From: Apricaphanius iberus
Lineage: Eukaryota; Chordata; Actinopteri; Cyprinodontiformes; Aphaniidae
Length of the DNA: 64,000 nt
Reading direction: 5' to 3'
Assembly: GCA_028564705.1 (NCBI GenBank)
Contig: JAPXFQ010002732.1
Location: forward strand, 1,426,001 to 1,490,000
Each line of letters starts with the position of its first letter. Position 1 is the first letter of the stretch. Both the position numbers and the translations under genes were made by a program. The notes beneath the pieces were generated by a model that searched no databases, was not told the DNA's origin, and saw only the letters and a list, made by a program, of their open reading frames with translations. This document shows, in pieces, positions 33,101 to 47,900 of the stretch.

Positions 33101-36100
33101 ATATTTTGTTATAAATATGCTTTTTTTCCCTATATCATCCAGCCCTAATTTCTAAAGCAATTCTGCTACAACAACATAGTATGGTATTGGATTGATCTCA
33201 TTATATATTTCTATTAGGGGGGTCATGATCTCGACTCCATCAAAATTACGTCACAATCTCATGCATCAAAATGTACCAGAGGATTGAGAACATCCTCCTC
33301 TCATGTTAACATACTGTAGCATGATTAGCGTCCCACTCTTACTTTGTAGCAACAGTTAGCAGGCAACTGTCTATTTATTCAGATTTCCTTATCACAATTA
33401 ACTACACATTGCATTTTCCCTAACAAGTAACTCTCACCAATTCTCATACAACTCAAAACAGCACCTGGTAATATTATTAGCTGTTGTATCACAATAGGAG
33501 CAGTGGATGTGAACACAGCACACCTCTACAGAGCATATTAGCAAGTAGCTATTAGCTAAGCTACAGTTTACCCTTGGATGAAGAAAGAAGCAGCAGGACC
33601 GGAGCTAAAGCCGCTCCTTCTACTCTCAAATCACTGGTGAGGAATTTTTGAGTTCCCCGCAAGTTAAGTCAACATTCTGGTTGCAAACAAGAGGATCACG
33701 GTTTGGTGCACATTAGCTCGTTTCTATGAGCTAGCAGGTGTAGGTACCAGATCTGCTCGGGGGGGCCTGCGCTTGCCAAAAACGTCTCACTAAGGCAACT
33801 TAACTCAGACAAACTACCTTGCAAGTGCTATATGGTTAAATTTAAAAGAGAGATAAATGTTAATAACATTTCCTGTGGGGCATTAAGAAAACACGGCATT
33901 TCTCTGGTACTGCTCTTTCACGCACAGGCTTTGGACAGAGTTTGGAAGGTTGTTATTTATCGTGTTTTTGATGGATTTTCCTATGATGTAAAAATGTTTT
34001 CTTCTGTTTATTTTTGTTTAGAGAACCTCAAAAAGATCATACATTTAACTATACATCAAATCAATATCAGGCTATCAAGAAAAAAGGCTGTCAAAAGAAT
34101 TAATACCCGTACATTTTGCATGTACTGTATTTATGTCCCCTGGCTGTTGAAGTTGAATTCCTCTATATACTTCATTCGTTCGTCTTTTGTATACTTGCTA
34201 TTTGTTAATTAAAGTGATTAAAAAAATGCACAGTATGTTCTAACGTGCAGCCAATCATGTACTCTAATGTCAGGGTCCAGCCAATCATATAATGCATCGT
34301 CATAAGTAGGCGCAGGCCCCCGAGCCGATCTGGAAACCCGAGCGCATCTAGCTACTACACCGGAAATGAGAGTTGTTGCGCTGCAGTAACTAACAAGAGT
34401 CACTAGATGGCAGCAACCCTCTGTTACTAATCATTTCTGTTATTTATTTAAACAAGATTTTTACCCTCTAAGTATAACAATTTATTGAAGATACAATATT
34501 TTTGTAAATAAATTATTTTAATTTGACCATTAATCCCTAATGTGATATATAACACAAGAATAATGGAAATTGCATCACTTATATGTCTTTTGAAATAAGA
34601 TTTACAAGACAAATATTTAATGAATAAAACCAATGTACATAGACTTGTCTAAACATGGTATAGGGTTCTGTACTGTAAAAAAAAAAGAAAAAAAAAAGAG
34701 AATCAAATTCTAAGCCTAAAATCAAAAACCAAACCAAATCAAGGTTTTGGAGAATTGTGACACCCCTAAGTTCTATATAATTCAAAGTACATAGATTTTA
34801 GTCCAGTCCTGAGATTTCATTTGTTGCTACATAAAAAAAACCTAGCTGACTTTCTGGTTCTGCTCCGTTTAAGCCACCATTTTGAAAGAGGTGCTTCTCG
34901 TACCTCTACCCAGTCAAAGATCTGCTCATCGCTGGCCACGTCCTCCAGGAGGAGTTTCTCCAGCTGCCTATTCAGCTCCTCGGGACACAAGGTCCCTTTC
35001 GTCTGCACCTCCTCCGCACTTGAACCTTCTGACTGAAGGAACTGGAGTTTCTGTTCGGAACAAAATTAGGGGAGAGCGGCCTGATGACAATGAGGCAGAT
35101 TCAAGAAAATCAGCTGGAATGGAAATGGTTAAAGATTCGGATCGGTAGATTCTCTAGTCACTTGGTAAAGGTTAAACTTTCAAACCTGCTGTGAGATGAA
35201 GGCCTGGACATCCTCCCCTTCTGGTAGGAGATTGGCCCAATTAAGGCCCGATTCCCTCCACAATGATCCCACATTCCTTTGGCTCTGTGGAGACAAAATA
35301 CAACAAACATGCCTCTCTAGTTACGGTCTTGTTGCACGACAGATGGGGTGTATTTGGTAAAGTGTGCTTTACTAGAATTTCATAATAATTCAGTGCAGCA
35401 GAACTGTGCTGCAAAGTTTATACAAACCTGCTGGATAAAACTGGAGTAAATGGTTAAGCGGTTGCAAACTTTTTTGCTAAAAATCAGAAAAGGCAACATA
35501 AATGACCCTGATGATGCTTACCATTTGTTTGCATAGTATGTGCAGTATTTCAGATAGTAAGATCCCAGCTCTTCCAACAGGAAGCAAAGGTTTGCTCAAT
35601 TCACTATGAACAAATAGAAAGGATAGTTATGTGATTGAGTCAGCATGGTGCTGTGGAGCACAGGATCATAGAAAATGTACGCTTTCTTTCTGGATATAGA
35701 TATGAAAGGTTCTGTGATATTCAGCGCACCTGAAGAGCTCTCTCATAGAGAAGCATGTGTCCTTCAGCAAAGGGCTGAGCAGCTCGGCCAGGTACAGCCA
35801 TATGTGGGGAATGTCGATGGCCATGTCGTCGGCCAGCTCCAACGTCTCTGCAAACCTGAGAAACCACAAAGATGCATCAGAGCCTAGGAACGTTGGGAAT
35901 GACATGAAAATGGATGAAGACGCATTTTTCAGACAACATCTGACGGGGTAAAGATTTATTTTTTATTTGTGCAAACACTTTTGATGAAGACAACCATGTA
36001 TAGCTTTTACGGATCTTTGCAAAAGCATTCCAAACTTTAACCTCTGCACATCGGGATTTCAAAAATGTAAATTATTTTCATAATAAAAATAAATAAAAGG

Positions 36101-38933
36101 TGTGGATTGGCATTTAGTTCAAAGTTTGCCACAACCTTCGCAAGGGCAAAAAACGGCGGCGATCGGGTTCTTAAGAAGAACCAAATTCAGCCCAGGAAGG
36201 AGCTGATGCCAGGTTAACCACGGGATTGGAACCAAGAAACGGGTGCTTTGGTGGGGGGAAAACCCCCCCAAAGAACTGGTGCTGAGTCATGCTCTGGCAC
36301 CCATCCAGGAGTAGAACTAGGGCTGGGCGGCAAGGCAAAAATATTCATATCACGGGGTTAGGGTTTGTTTTGTTTTTGAACATCGGTTTTATGGTAGGGG
36401 TGGGCATTATGACAATTTACGATCGTTTTAAGATCTAAACGTCTGACCATGTCATTTTTGAGAGATCGTTTTGTCACGATTCACAGTTCTGTTGCTATGT
36501 TTCTGCCTCTATACGAATGGGAGCCTTCGCTTTTATACAATTCTACAATTTTATACAATCGCATTTAAATACGTTTATGAATTTGATGCATTTTTCTGTG
36601 CATTCATAATTGTTTCACTTGGCACTTTCAGTGTATTTTTAATCATCACTGGTGTGTGTAAACAATTTAAGTATGTTAGCACTATGTTGATTATCCCTAA
36701 TTTTAATGAATTTATTTATTCAATGCCTCTCTTTATTATGTAATTTATTTATTTATGTAATCATCATTTTTAAGAAATTATGAGAAAATCAAAATCATGA
36801 TAATATAGTTGTAAATCGTGATGGTTTTTTCCCCCATATCGCCTAGCCCTATTTTATGGTATTTGACAGTATTTTCTTTCCATACAAGACCGTTCTTAAC
36901 CACATTATTTATGAGAAAATAACTAACCAATGCCCTAGCTTGGCTTTTAAATACCAAATTTTACTGCCATATAGACTGTTTCATGTTTTGTTTCATGTCC
37001 AGAGACAGCCAAATGCTATGAAAGGAAATAAAATGATTATGATTCTAGTCCAAAGAGAATTCTTGGCACTCTGAAAATATACTTGCTTTTTGACCTTGTG
37101 TCGACGCAAGCAGTAGACTGCGTCTTGTAAGTATCACTGGAGAATTTCGCAAAGAAGATGATTAAACAAATCTGACTAGATGTAGTGCTGAAATTGTAGG
37201 GTAGAAACAAAACAAAACACGGCGACCATAGATCATTAGCTGGTTCATTTTCAGGTAACGACAGAAAAAAGACGGCAGCAGTATCGTAGATTGTATGCAA
37301 GACCATATTTCCTGGTATTTCTGCTTTCATTTCTACCGCTTTTGGCGCCGTTAACTCTTTGTACTTACAGCTGGTCAAATAGCGCTCTACATCCCCCACT
37401 ACTGGTTACTCGCAACATCTATTTCAAAAGATTGCCGTCTAGTTCCCCTTCTAACCACATACGTGGCTCCTGTTTTTAGAATTAGTTCCCCTGGGTCAGC
37501 ATTATGTGCTCCGCTCTGACAGTTCCTGTCAGCAGCCATACCTAATTCAAAACTTTATTTTTCACACTTTGGCTTTAGTTAGAAGCAGTGAAATCAGTCC
37601 CCACTAACATTTTTCCACATCAAACATTCCAGATGTTTAGGCTATTCAGCACTATGCTATGGAAATTAACACCGGCTTTCGGTATGAACCGGTATACCGC
37701 ACAGGCCTAAGTAGAACCTGCTCAGTGGAAAAAGCAGGTCATAGTGGACTTTGGAAAATGGATGGAGCTAAGTACAAAACAATATTGGAGGGAACTTTGT
37801 TAGATGCTATAAAAGGTTTTAGACTGGGGCGGAGGTTCAACTTCTAGCAGGAATTCCAAGGAACACATACAGCACGAGCCACTTGTTTATAACTAAAGAC
37901 CTGAACCTAATAAAGATTTTCATATCTTTATTCAGACTGCCTCAATCCAACCTGACAAGAAAATTTAGGTCTAAAAGATCTTCATAACAAAATAAAATGA
38001 ATCAAATTTCAATTTCTCTCCATTGGTTTCAGATAAATCCCAACAAAATCAAGTCTGTGGTAGTAATTAGGGCTGCACAATTAATCGGATTTTGATTGTG
38101 ATCACGGTTTTGGTGGCCGCAATTAAATGAACCTGATCGTCAACGATATTTACATTCAAAATGCGAGCTCTTCTGCTTTCTTCTTTATCACACACCGACT
38201 CAATCAATAGTTTACGAGCCACCAGGGGGCAAAAGCATGGCTAAAGCTTCATTAAGCTGCCCAAATAAAAACCGTGCACACGCCACTCAGCACTCATAAT
38301 GGCTGCACTACGCTTGCTACGTAGCAGGTGAAAAGGAGTATTTGAGCAATGTAGTAGATCCAAATCTCCATTATGGATCTGACTAGTAAGAAGAAAGTTC
38401 CCGAAAGTGTACTACCGTCAGAGTAAGCAGCCGTTGGATGCTACGCTATCCCACAATGCAGCGGACGCCCCGAGATCATAGAAGAAGAAGGAACTAGCTA
38501 AAAATGGCTACAGACGAACTGTCAACCATTGACACCGCCGGATAAATGTACGTGAAGCAATGTTACTGATTACTGTAATTGTTTTTTGACTGATTAAACA
38601 TTAAATCATACCAGACAAAATAACGGCTAGAGGATGGCGGGACCACAGGCAAACGTAACGTAAACATCTGGGTCAACAGAACAGTCAATACGGGTCAAAG
38701 GACATGCAAAATATGTGGAGCAGTACGTCTGATTTCATGTCTATTACCCGATTGTTTGCTATGCAGCATTTACTACATTAACGGGCGAGTAATAGTTGCT
38801 ACGTAGCATATAGTAAAGACTAAGGATTTGGATGCAGGGAATGTCAAAGGGCTTTTCTGTATAAGATGTAATTATTTCCGTTAAATTGCGTTTTGAGATT
38901 GCACTCTGCAATAACATATTTAGCTTGTACTTT

Positions 38934-38998
<65 letters not shown>

Positions 38999-41900
38999 AT
39001 TGGAGTTTTTTTTTTTGCATTATCTATCATCTGTTCTAATCCAAAGTTTTATTTTTCACAAAAAATGTTGCAACATTGTATGTTTATAATTGGTGCAATA
39101 AAAATAAGATATTTTATAGGACGGGATGAATGATCGTTATTAATAATAGTGATTACAATATTGATCAAAATAATCGTGATTATTATTTTGGTCATAATCG
39201 TGCAGCCCTGGTAGTAATGCAAGAAATGTAACAAAGATAAAGGTTTACCAATATCTTAATAAATTATTGTTCTCCTTAATTCAAATCACAAAACATGCGA
39301 AGAAATTGTAGAGGGGGACTATTTAATAATTACGCTTCAATACAAAACAGGATTAGAAGAAAGATTGGTTTTTGATGATCATAAAGCTCTCAGCCTTTTA
39401 AATGGTTCTCCCTGACTATGTACATTTTCTTTAAAATCAACACCGAACTCATGCATTGCTATATTGCATATTAAAAAACATGTACTGTAAACGGCTTTGC
39501 TTCCAAGCGAGACGCATGCAGCAGGTGGACTGACCCTCTGAGTAACTGTGCTTTGGGCAGCACTCCCTGCTGCACCAGCTGGAAGAGGAGTCGGCCCATG
39601 TGGTCCCGCGTGATCTGACTGCGCTCCAGGGTGGAGTCCACCCCAACGCGCACGAAGATGTGCAACTGAGAGCCCAAGTCCAGCTCGTCCACACACTGGC
39701 CAGCCTCCTGCAGAAAAAGAAACAACAAAAAACTAGATGATATCATCAGGACACAACCCGGAGTTTAGCAGATTACACTCATCGGAGCCTGGGGTCTGAA
39801 GTTGAAGTAAATCAATATTTTAAAGAGGGGTTACAGAAACAAACCCTGCTGAGTCACAAAATTCTTCAAATCACTGCTGGTCAAGACTGCAGTTTTAAAA
39901 TCCCTAAACGTAAACAGGGTTGTGAAAGGAATCTGCAGGAAAAAAACTCTCGGATTCGACTAGCAGTGAGTTTAAGTGTGACACATCACAGAATTCAGAG
40001 TTACCTTGTAATCGTTTATGTGCAGAAACTCGTCAATAATGGACTTTGACTTCCTCTCGATCTCCTCCTCTGACAGGGCAGGTCTGTCTGGCTTCTGAAC
40101 CACTGGCTCAGGTTTCACTGTAATCAGAGCGACATTAAATCAATGCCGCTAAACACACCGACCCACAATGTCCACATCTTGCTCTTTACAAACTGAGTCA
40201 ATTATTTAATCGTCGGCTCCGTACAAATGGAAGAATTGCAGCTGTATAACCATGAAATCATTGTCATGTAAAAAAAAAAAAAAATAACTCCACCGTAAAA
40301 TTCTCACCAGGTTCCCTGGCTTTGCTGCGCTCAGGCTCCGTTTTGTCTTCCGTGACGCTCGGCCTCCGCGGCTCCGCTCCCTCCTTCTCCCGCTCTCTTC
40401 GCAGGTCCTCCGGGCTTTGAGTCTCTGGCAGCTCTTTGGAACTGCCGCCCCTGGTGAACGGACCCGGCCGCGACGATGGCGAAGAGGCCGGGGTGGAGCT
40501 CAGCGGCTTTTCGCCGCGGTCCCTGACCGCGCTGTTCCGACTACTAAAGAGGAGAGAAAGGCGGGTCGACAAAGTGGAAGAAACCATGGCAACTAGAACA
40601 GCTTCCAGGCGGGTCGGTGCTCTACCTTCCCAGAGTTCTTCTGGAGTCATAGTCGGGGTTCTGGGGAGGTGTGGTGGAGGGCTGAGGTAGAGGTGTAGAC
40701 TGCAGTGCTGAGAAACGGTTAAGGCCAGCGGTCCGAGACAGCTCTGATAGTTTGGGGATGGAAGAAAATATGGAGAAAGAGGAGCATTAAAACATTAAAT
40801 GCAAGATATGCAATCTAGAACTTCACATCCAGCAGAATCCCTGTATTAATGTTTGCCCTTGTTTTCATTTATTCGCCTAGTAAAATTCAGATATCAAATA
40901 GAAAAACACAATGCAATAAAAAGGAGTCTCTCGTTACCAGAGTCGCTGGCTTTGGCTCCTCCACTGCTGCCCTTCACCCATGTGACTTGAGCCCGAGGGC
41001 CCAGCTGGATCTTCTCATCCATCTGAGGCTGCCAAAAATCAGTAGAGTTACATCAAACTGGGAAAAAAAAACAACAACCAAAAGATAAAAGGATACAAAG
41101 AGAATGTTCCAGCCTCAGATGTATTGATTTCTAAATGAAAGTAATTGAAAATTAACCCCTGTTCTAACAGAATAATCCTGTAATCGTGTCTCACTGAGCG
41201 TGAATGAGCAGCAGGTGAAGAAAACAAAATGTCTCCACCCCAAAGAAAAACCTGTGGAAAACATGGGAGCTCAACTGTTAATCGGTAGAGATAGTAGCTT
41301 AGCTAACTGTATCGGTTCAGCAATGATTTTTACCTGGCAGGGAAATCAAAACGAAGTTAAGATCTGGACTAAAAACACGAATATTGGTTTTTTGTTGATC
41401 AGTACCCAACAGATCCAGCAGGTGGAGCAGCTGAATGCAGATCAGAAGCTAAAGCCCAATGAATGCAGACCAGATGAGGCCAAAACGGTTATATTCCACA
41501 AGACCCATCCAGTGCTGAGAGGTAGCGGAGGACAAACGCTTAATGAAGGAGTGAGACTTGTGACGTAAAAGAGTAAGTTACAGAACAGGACGGTGTGTGT
41601 TCGACAACAACACACAACAAAACCTTGACTTTTGGCTGTTATATAGCAGTTCCACCACCCAGCCCTTCTTCTTTTTTTACATCAGTCTTTGGTTTCATAA
41701 CTTAACTCTGGATGGATCTGTCAAACGAACCTTAACAGGGGACAGAATTTTTTGACAATGTTTTCTTTTTAATAGCCACCAACCCCCCCCAAAAAAGAAA
41801 AACAACAAAACAAAACTCTTTGGTTTGGTCATGTTTCTTTATGCAGCAATGACTCCTCTGCTTTTGGAAGACTGAATAGATCTCAAAGCAGAGGACTTCA

Positions 41901-44900
41901 AGGTTGGTTGGTCTCTCTGGACAAAAGTCTCAGGCTTGTCTCGCTTAAGTTTCGTTTCTGTATTGATGGCTGCAGTTCCTCGGTCACCATCACGTCTGTG
42001 CTCTTGGACTAGAACTAGCGCACTAAGAGGTTATGACACGCACATTTTCCGCCCAGTGTCTGGGATGTCTATTATATCACGTCGATAAGAAACACGGAGG
42101 GAAAGTTTTCCCTTTACGTCAATTTCAGGATAAAAAATTAATTAAGGAATATTGTATTTATGACATCGCTACTTCTCACTCGCTTGTTTGTTGGATAGCT
42201 ACAGAATTATTTGGATACCGCCACCTGCTGTTTTGGTGTAGTCCGTAATGTAAAACACAAGATTCCAGTATGGGCATTTTTCTCAGGCCGTTTTCTGGCA
42301 AGGCCACACATGTAAAAACGCCCCAAGAGTCTGAGCTACAGTAGCTTGTCTCAGTTATACGCTTCAGTCAGGAACTGGCCACTAAGGAAAAGGTTGCCCT
42401 GCAAGAGCTGCAGTTTTGTAGAAGGTAAGGACGTGGCTCCATTCAAGCCCTACGTTTGTCCATTCATTCTCCCTGCTTCTAAAATCTACTCAGAGGACAA
42501 AATGCCCTAAAATAATCTGTTTCTAAAATAATTAAGTAGTTTATGGAGTCAGCAAAGCGGTTGGGAATAGGTACCAGTCAGGGGACAAAAAAAAAAAAAC
42601 AGGCGTTCCCCATTTCTCTCACCTTGGAGATCTTTGGGATCTTATTGGGATCGATGGTCCTGCTGTTCTTTGTCATGGGCACAGTGTTCCAGGTTTCCTC
42701 TTTGCGTGAATCCCTCTGTTCCCGTGGATCTGCATCACCAAAGAATAAGGAAGAAAAAGAAAAAAACAAACACTGTAACATTAATACAAATGAAACCTCC
42801 TATGGCCATTTAAGTGACGGAGACGTTTTCCACCGTTTCAGTCGCACACAAGGGACAAACTCTGTCTGCAGAATGTGAAGCCAACCAGGAAGTGGCAAAA
42901 ATTGCAGTTCCTCCTTCTTCCGCTGGAAGACTACAGTTAAAGCAGGTTGCCTGAATAGAGACTTTCAGTATCTTAAATTTTTGGGGAAAAAGGTATTTGT
43001 TCCTAAAAATTGTTGTACACTAGTTTTCCGAATTTCATTCAGGTCTTTTTTTACTTGTCAACTACATTTTACCATATCTGTGACATACTGTCATTAAACA
43101 GATGCATGTTTCTGGAGAAATTCAGTACGGAAGCCGGCCCTCATCCGTACCACGATCTGTGTGAATGAGGCGTAATGGATTCCAGCTAATGGACTGACCT
43201 GGCCGTCTCTTGCTGTCCTTGGACAGCAGCTGCTGGTGAACCTTCCGCTGCTCTTCCTGTTCTTCAATCTTTGCCTCCTTGTGGATCTGCTCAATGGTCT
43301 TTGGGCCTTGATCGGCTCTCCTGGACACCCAGTTGTGCTGTGGTGGAGGAAGCACAAAATTTAGCCCGAAAATGTGACAATCAGCAGCCCAAAATTCATG
43401 TTGTGATAAAAACCTGCTCAATGGCAGCCGAAAGAACTAAGCTTTCTTTTAAATGTTTTATTAAAAGAACTAAATATCTGACTGGCAATTGTGATGGAAA
43501 TTGTTGAAGAGTTTCCAGACATGTTGGAGCAAAAGGTGAAAGAGCCCTGAACAGTGTCTTTGGTTGTTCAATTCGGGATCAAATACGTAAATTATAACCA
43601 TTTGTAAAAAATACTTGTCAGATGTGACAAACAAAATCTATTCACTAGGTTAAAGTTTGTTCCACAATAATAAAGGCCATAAGAAAAGCTTGTGAACAGC
43701 GAAAATAAGCCTCTGAAAGTTTTGGTCTTCATCATACCCTTCCAGTCCGTTTCCAAAGATGTCGCAACACCGTTCTGATGCATCCACTAGTACATGACTT
43801 TACTAAAGTTAGTAAAATGCACACTCCTGTGGCGATCAAGCGCATTATCAAAGGGTCTTTTTGCTCTTTTTGAAGCGCTGGGAAAATTATCCTCTTCCTT
43901 GCCTGATGTGTGTCTGGGCTAGCTAGCTTAGCTTATCTAGTGCCTAACAGACATTATTGTTAATGTACATATGTGGGAATGTACATACCTACATGAATTA
44001 CTGAGTCATGGGTCATGGCACACGCTCTCTAACGCACCCCTGGCTGTTTGGACCCTGATCACATCAAACTAAATGGAATTCCAAGCCCTACAGTAAACAG
44101 CGGCGAAAAGTACTACAGTAAATCTTATTGCCAGGACATGACTATAGATGCAAAAACTGGTTTATTTCAACACATGTATTACATTCTGTCAAGCTAGCAC
44201 AAGTCAGTGTTTCTTCTCACGATTGTTTTGTGTATTTACTGCACCACATAGCAGACCTCCAACTCATCTTCTTGGTTTACAGATCCCAAAGTTCTTCAGT
44301 AGTCCCTTTACGCTTTCGACATCGCCATTCTAAAAAAAAAAATCTGACAAGCTGCTCTTTTGCAAGGTTTACCTACTTTTTAGACTTCCTTCTGAGCTCC
44401 AGTTATCCTGCTAACTACGATCTGAAATTTCAACAATGCAAACGTGTGAGGAAGGCGCTTATAGCAGCTGGAAATAAACCGCATGTGGTTTTCCACGTAG
44501 GACTAAGGCCACGTCCACACTAAGCAGGATAATGCCTTAAACGTATAAGTATTTAGTCTACACCCCCCTATCGTCCACACTAAGGCGGCTTTGTTTGTGG
44601 TCTGTGGCCGGATAAGTATTAGCCGGGTAAGAGAGCCGTCTAACTGTTATCTCAACGAGCACGTCTGGACGCAACTTATCCGGTCCCCGGCTAAATCAGA
44701 GCAGAAACGTCAATCAAATGCTGCGTCCTAAATTGATGACAACAACGCGACAGCATATAATGACAACAGCAAAGATGGAGACGAGTCTCGCTATGCTACT
44801 TCTTCTTTTCCAAATTCAGACGTTTGCAAAGTTAACCCTGACCTACTTGCGGAGGAGAAGGCGACACAGGAGGTGATCCAGGAGGCGCCGACAGCGACAT

Positions 44901-47900
44901 AGATTATACGCGTCAATCTGTTTTCTTTTTTTTGTTCCCCGCGCATGCCCAGTACATGCATAGGTATGCATTGGATTGCGCAATCATGGGAACTTAAACG
45001 GACCGTAAACGGACAGTAAACGGACCGTAAACGGGGCGTAAATGCTCGTGTTGAGTGGATAACATTAGGCGTCTAACTCCCCGTATAACCTTATCCGGCT
45101 TAGTGTGGACGTAGCCTAAGAAAGCTTGAACCGAACCAGTCAAATTAACATCAACACTTGATCAAATGTATCCCTAACACAATACAAATGGCTAATTTGA
45201 AGCAGTGGACAGCAAGTTTGAGCAGCTATCAGACATGAAAAAGAATCAGAAAAATACGGTAGGGGGAGTCCAGGGGTCCTGCTCCCGTAGAGGAAAATGT
45301 AGGAGTTTTTATATGTAAAAAGAATCGATGTGGTGCACTTTGTAAAAAATAGGAAAAAATAAAATCAAGTAAGGTTACAGGCCTGGATGAATGCACATTA
45401 AAAAAAATCTATAATTAGGGCTGACATTGGTTAGAAAAAAACTTATCTATAAAAGAATAAAAACATTGATAAATAGATAATTATCAATACATTTATAAAG
45501 TAGTATACAGTATAACTCCAGGTTTGGCCATTTAATGCTATTCCTTAATTACAAACTTTTAATCAAGAACATAATCAATAAATTCAATTAAACCTAGTTC
45601 AACAAACTTTTTTACTATAACTCAAAGCAAATTTTTTTTGAATAACCTCAGTAAATACTGACCAGGGCTGTACGTTGGTAACACTGCTGCTACAGAGGTT
45701 GATGGTATTATAGCGAAGAGTAAGAAGTTTTAGAATGAGCGCTACATTTAAATAACAAAATGTAATGCATTTTGGCACAATTAAATACAAATAATAAAAA
45801 ACCTCATGCATAATAAATGAATGCATAGAATTAAGTATTTTCCAAAAATTTAATTTTAATTAGCGCATCATCTACATGGTTTTCAGTATTGTTTATAATG
45901 TATATACAGTACACAGATATGAAGGTATGTTTTGTCATGTATATTTCATACTGAACATACAGCTCTTCAGATTTTTTACTACTTCAGTTAATTTTACATT
46001 TGCAAAGTATTTGCTGCAACAGGTTTTTGTAGAGTATATATCATTACTTTGGTACTTAATACAATGAAAGGTATAATGTTAAATAATCATAAGAGTCTAG
46101 ATTTCGGATAAAACTAAGCAGAATAAAATACTCTTTAAATGTAATTCTAACGGAAGAAAACTCTAAAATGTGACCAGCTCAGATTGAATCCCCACTAAAA
46201 AACAAAAAAATTCTGCTTGGGACGCACACTGGCCTCCATGAGCCCCTTTTTATAAACTTCCTGGATACACCCCCGCTCCACAGCACTGAACGGTAACAGT
46301 CAGTGAATAATAATTCTAAAAACAAACAAACTGGTTTTACCTCGCTTACACGTTTAACTGTCCAATGGCTGAAAGACCTTAGCACATGTGATTTTAGAGC
46401 ACTTTTTGGCGAGAAACTGACTCAGGAAAAAGTCGTCTTTCTTACTTTGGACGTGTCGTTTGGTCGTAGCACAGCATAGTCTTTTTATTTTGTATTGTGT
46501 TTGTATTTATTCATTCATTTCAGACATTGTTCCACAGTAGAACACAAAGAAGGTGAGCATACATAGTTTATCTAAGAATCAACAAAAAATAACGCAGTAA
46601 CTTTGCTTTTCACCAGACAATAAGCGAGACCAGCGGCGTTCTCGTGCTCATTTCTGTTTCAGAATGGGCATAGCACAGACCCAGTTCACTTAGTGCAAAA
46701 AGAGCTTTCTTCCGCTCTGCTCCATTTGAAATGTGCCGCAGAAATAAAAGAAAATCAGATTATGTCCTGAATAATTCAGCAGGGTGTAAAATGTAATGGA
46801 AACTCCAGCTCCTGTCGGTCACATAATGACTGCTCTTCCGAAGACTTGCCACTCGCTGCTGTCCCCCATCAACCCCACTCCCACATGCAATAAAATTTCT
46901 TAGCGGATTTATACGCATCATATAGGTCAGCTATTTTGGACTCAAAATGAGATTTTCACGTCTGAGCTATGAGGAAACCTCCTCACTGTGCCTCCTGTAA
47001 CGGTCCTTCTAGAAAGAGTTCAAAATCAACATCTAGGTTGACAGCACATTAGAGTTCAGAATGCGACCCGAACAGCCGAGATGTCATTTCAATAAGTCAG
47101 AGGAGAAACGCAAACAATGAAACCCACCCTCTGTTGGAAAGCAAACACCATGAAACCCGAACCAACATGGAGCGAGAATCTGAATGGCAGACTTACCAAT
47201 CTGAGGTCTATAACATCCTGGAGCATGAACCGTATCCTCGATGAGGTCTTCCGCTCCTTGACGATTTTTTCCATTTGGTGAAAATACTGATCCATGCGAG
47301 GCTGTGGAGGAAAACAGAGTGTTGAGACAGTTTTAAAAAAAAGAAAAAATAAGAAGCTTCTGTTTGATTAGAAATATGAGCCATCTTTGGATGTCCTGAT
47401 CTGATGCCAGATACCGACAACAGGATCTGGGTATCAAGTCCCTGCTAAACCATACTCCCTGATACCCGACACAGAAATATTTTGCACAGCCTTTGTTCAA
47501 CAACTTTGGGAGCAATACATTAATTCAATTCACTTTTATTTATATAGCGCCAATTAACAACAAATGTCATCTCAAGGCACTTTACAACAAATGTAATTTC
47601 GATAGTATTATACAAACATTCCAATAAGTTAAAAGTTTTCCATGTAAGGAATCCCAGCAGATTGTGATGAGTCATCGACGTGAGGTTGTGCACTGATCAT
47701 GCAGACTCCAACCACAGCAATTCCTCACACTGAGCAAGCATGCAGCGACAGTGGAGAGGAAAAACTCCCCTTTAACCTCCGGTTAAATAAAGTAAGATAA
47801 ATAAATAATAAATAATATAAGATATATAAATAAAGATATTTGTTGGCAGGGACGGAGATGTAGTGAAGTCTCATTAAACCCCAACTGTTGCTCGGCTGAT

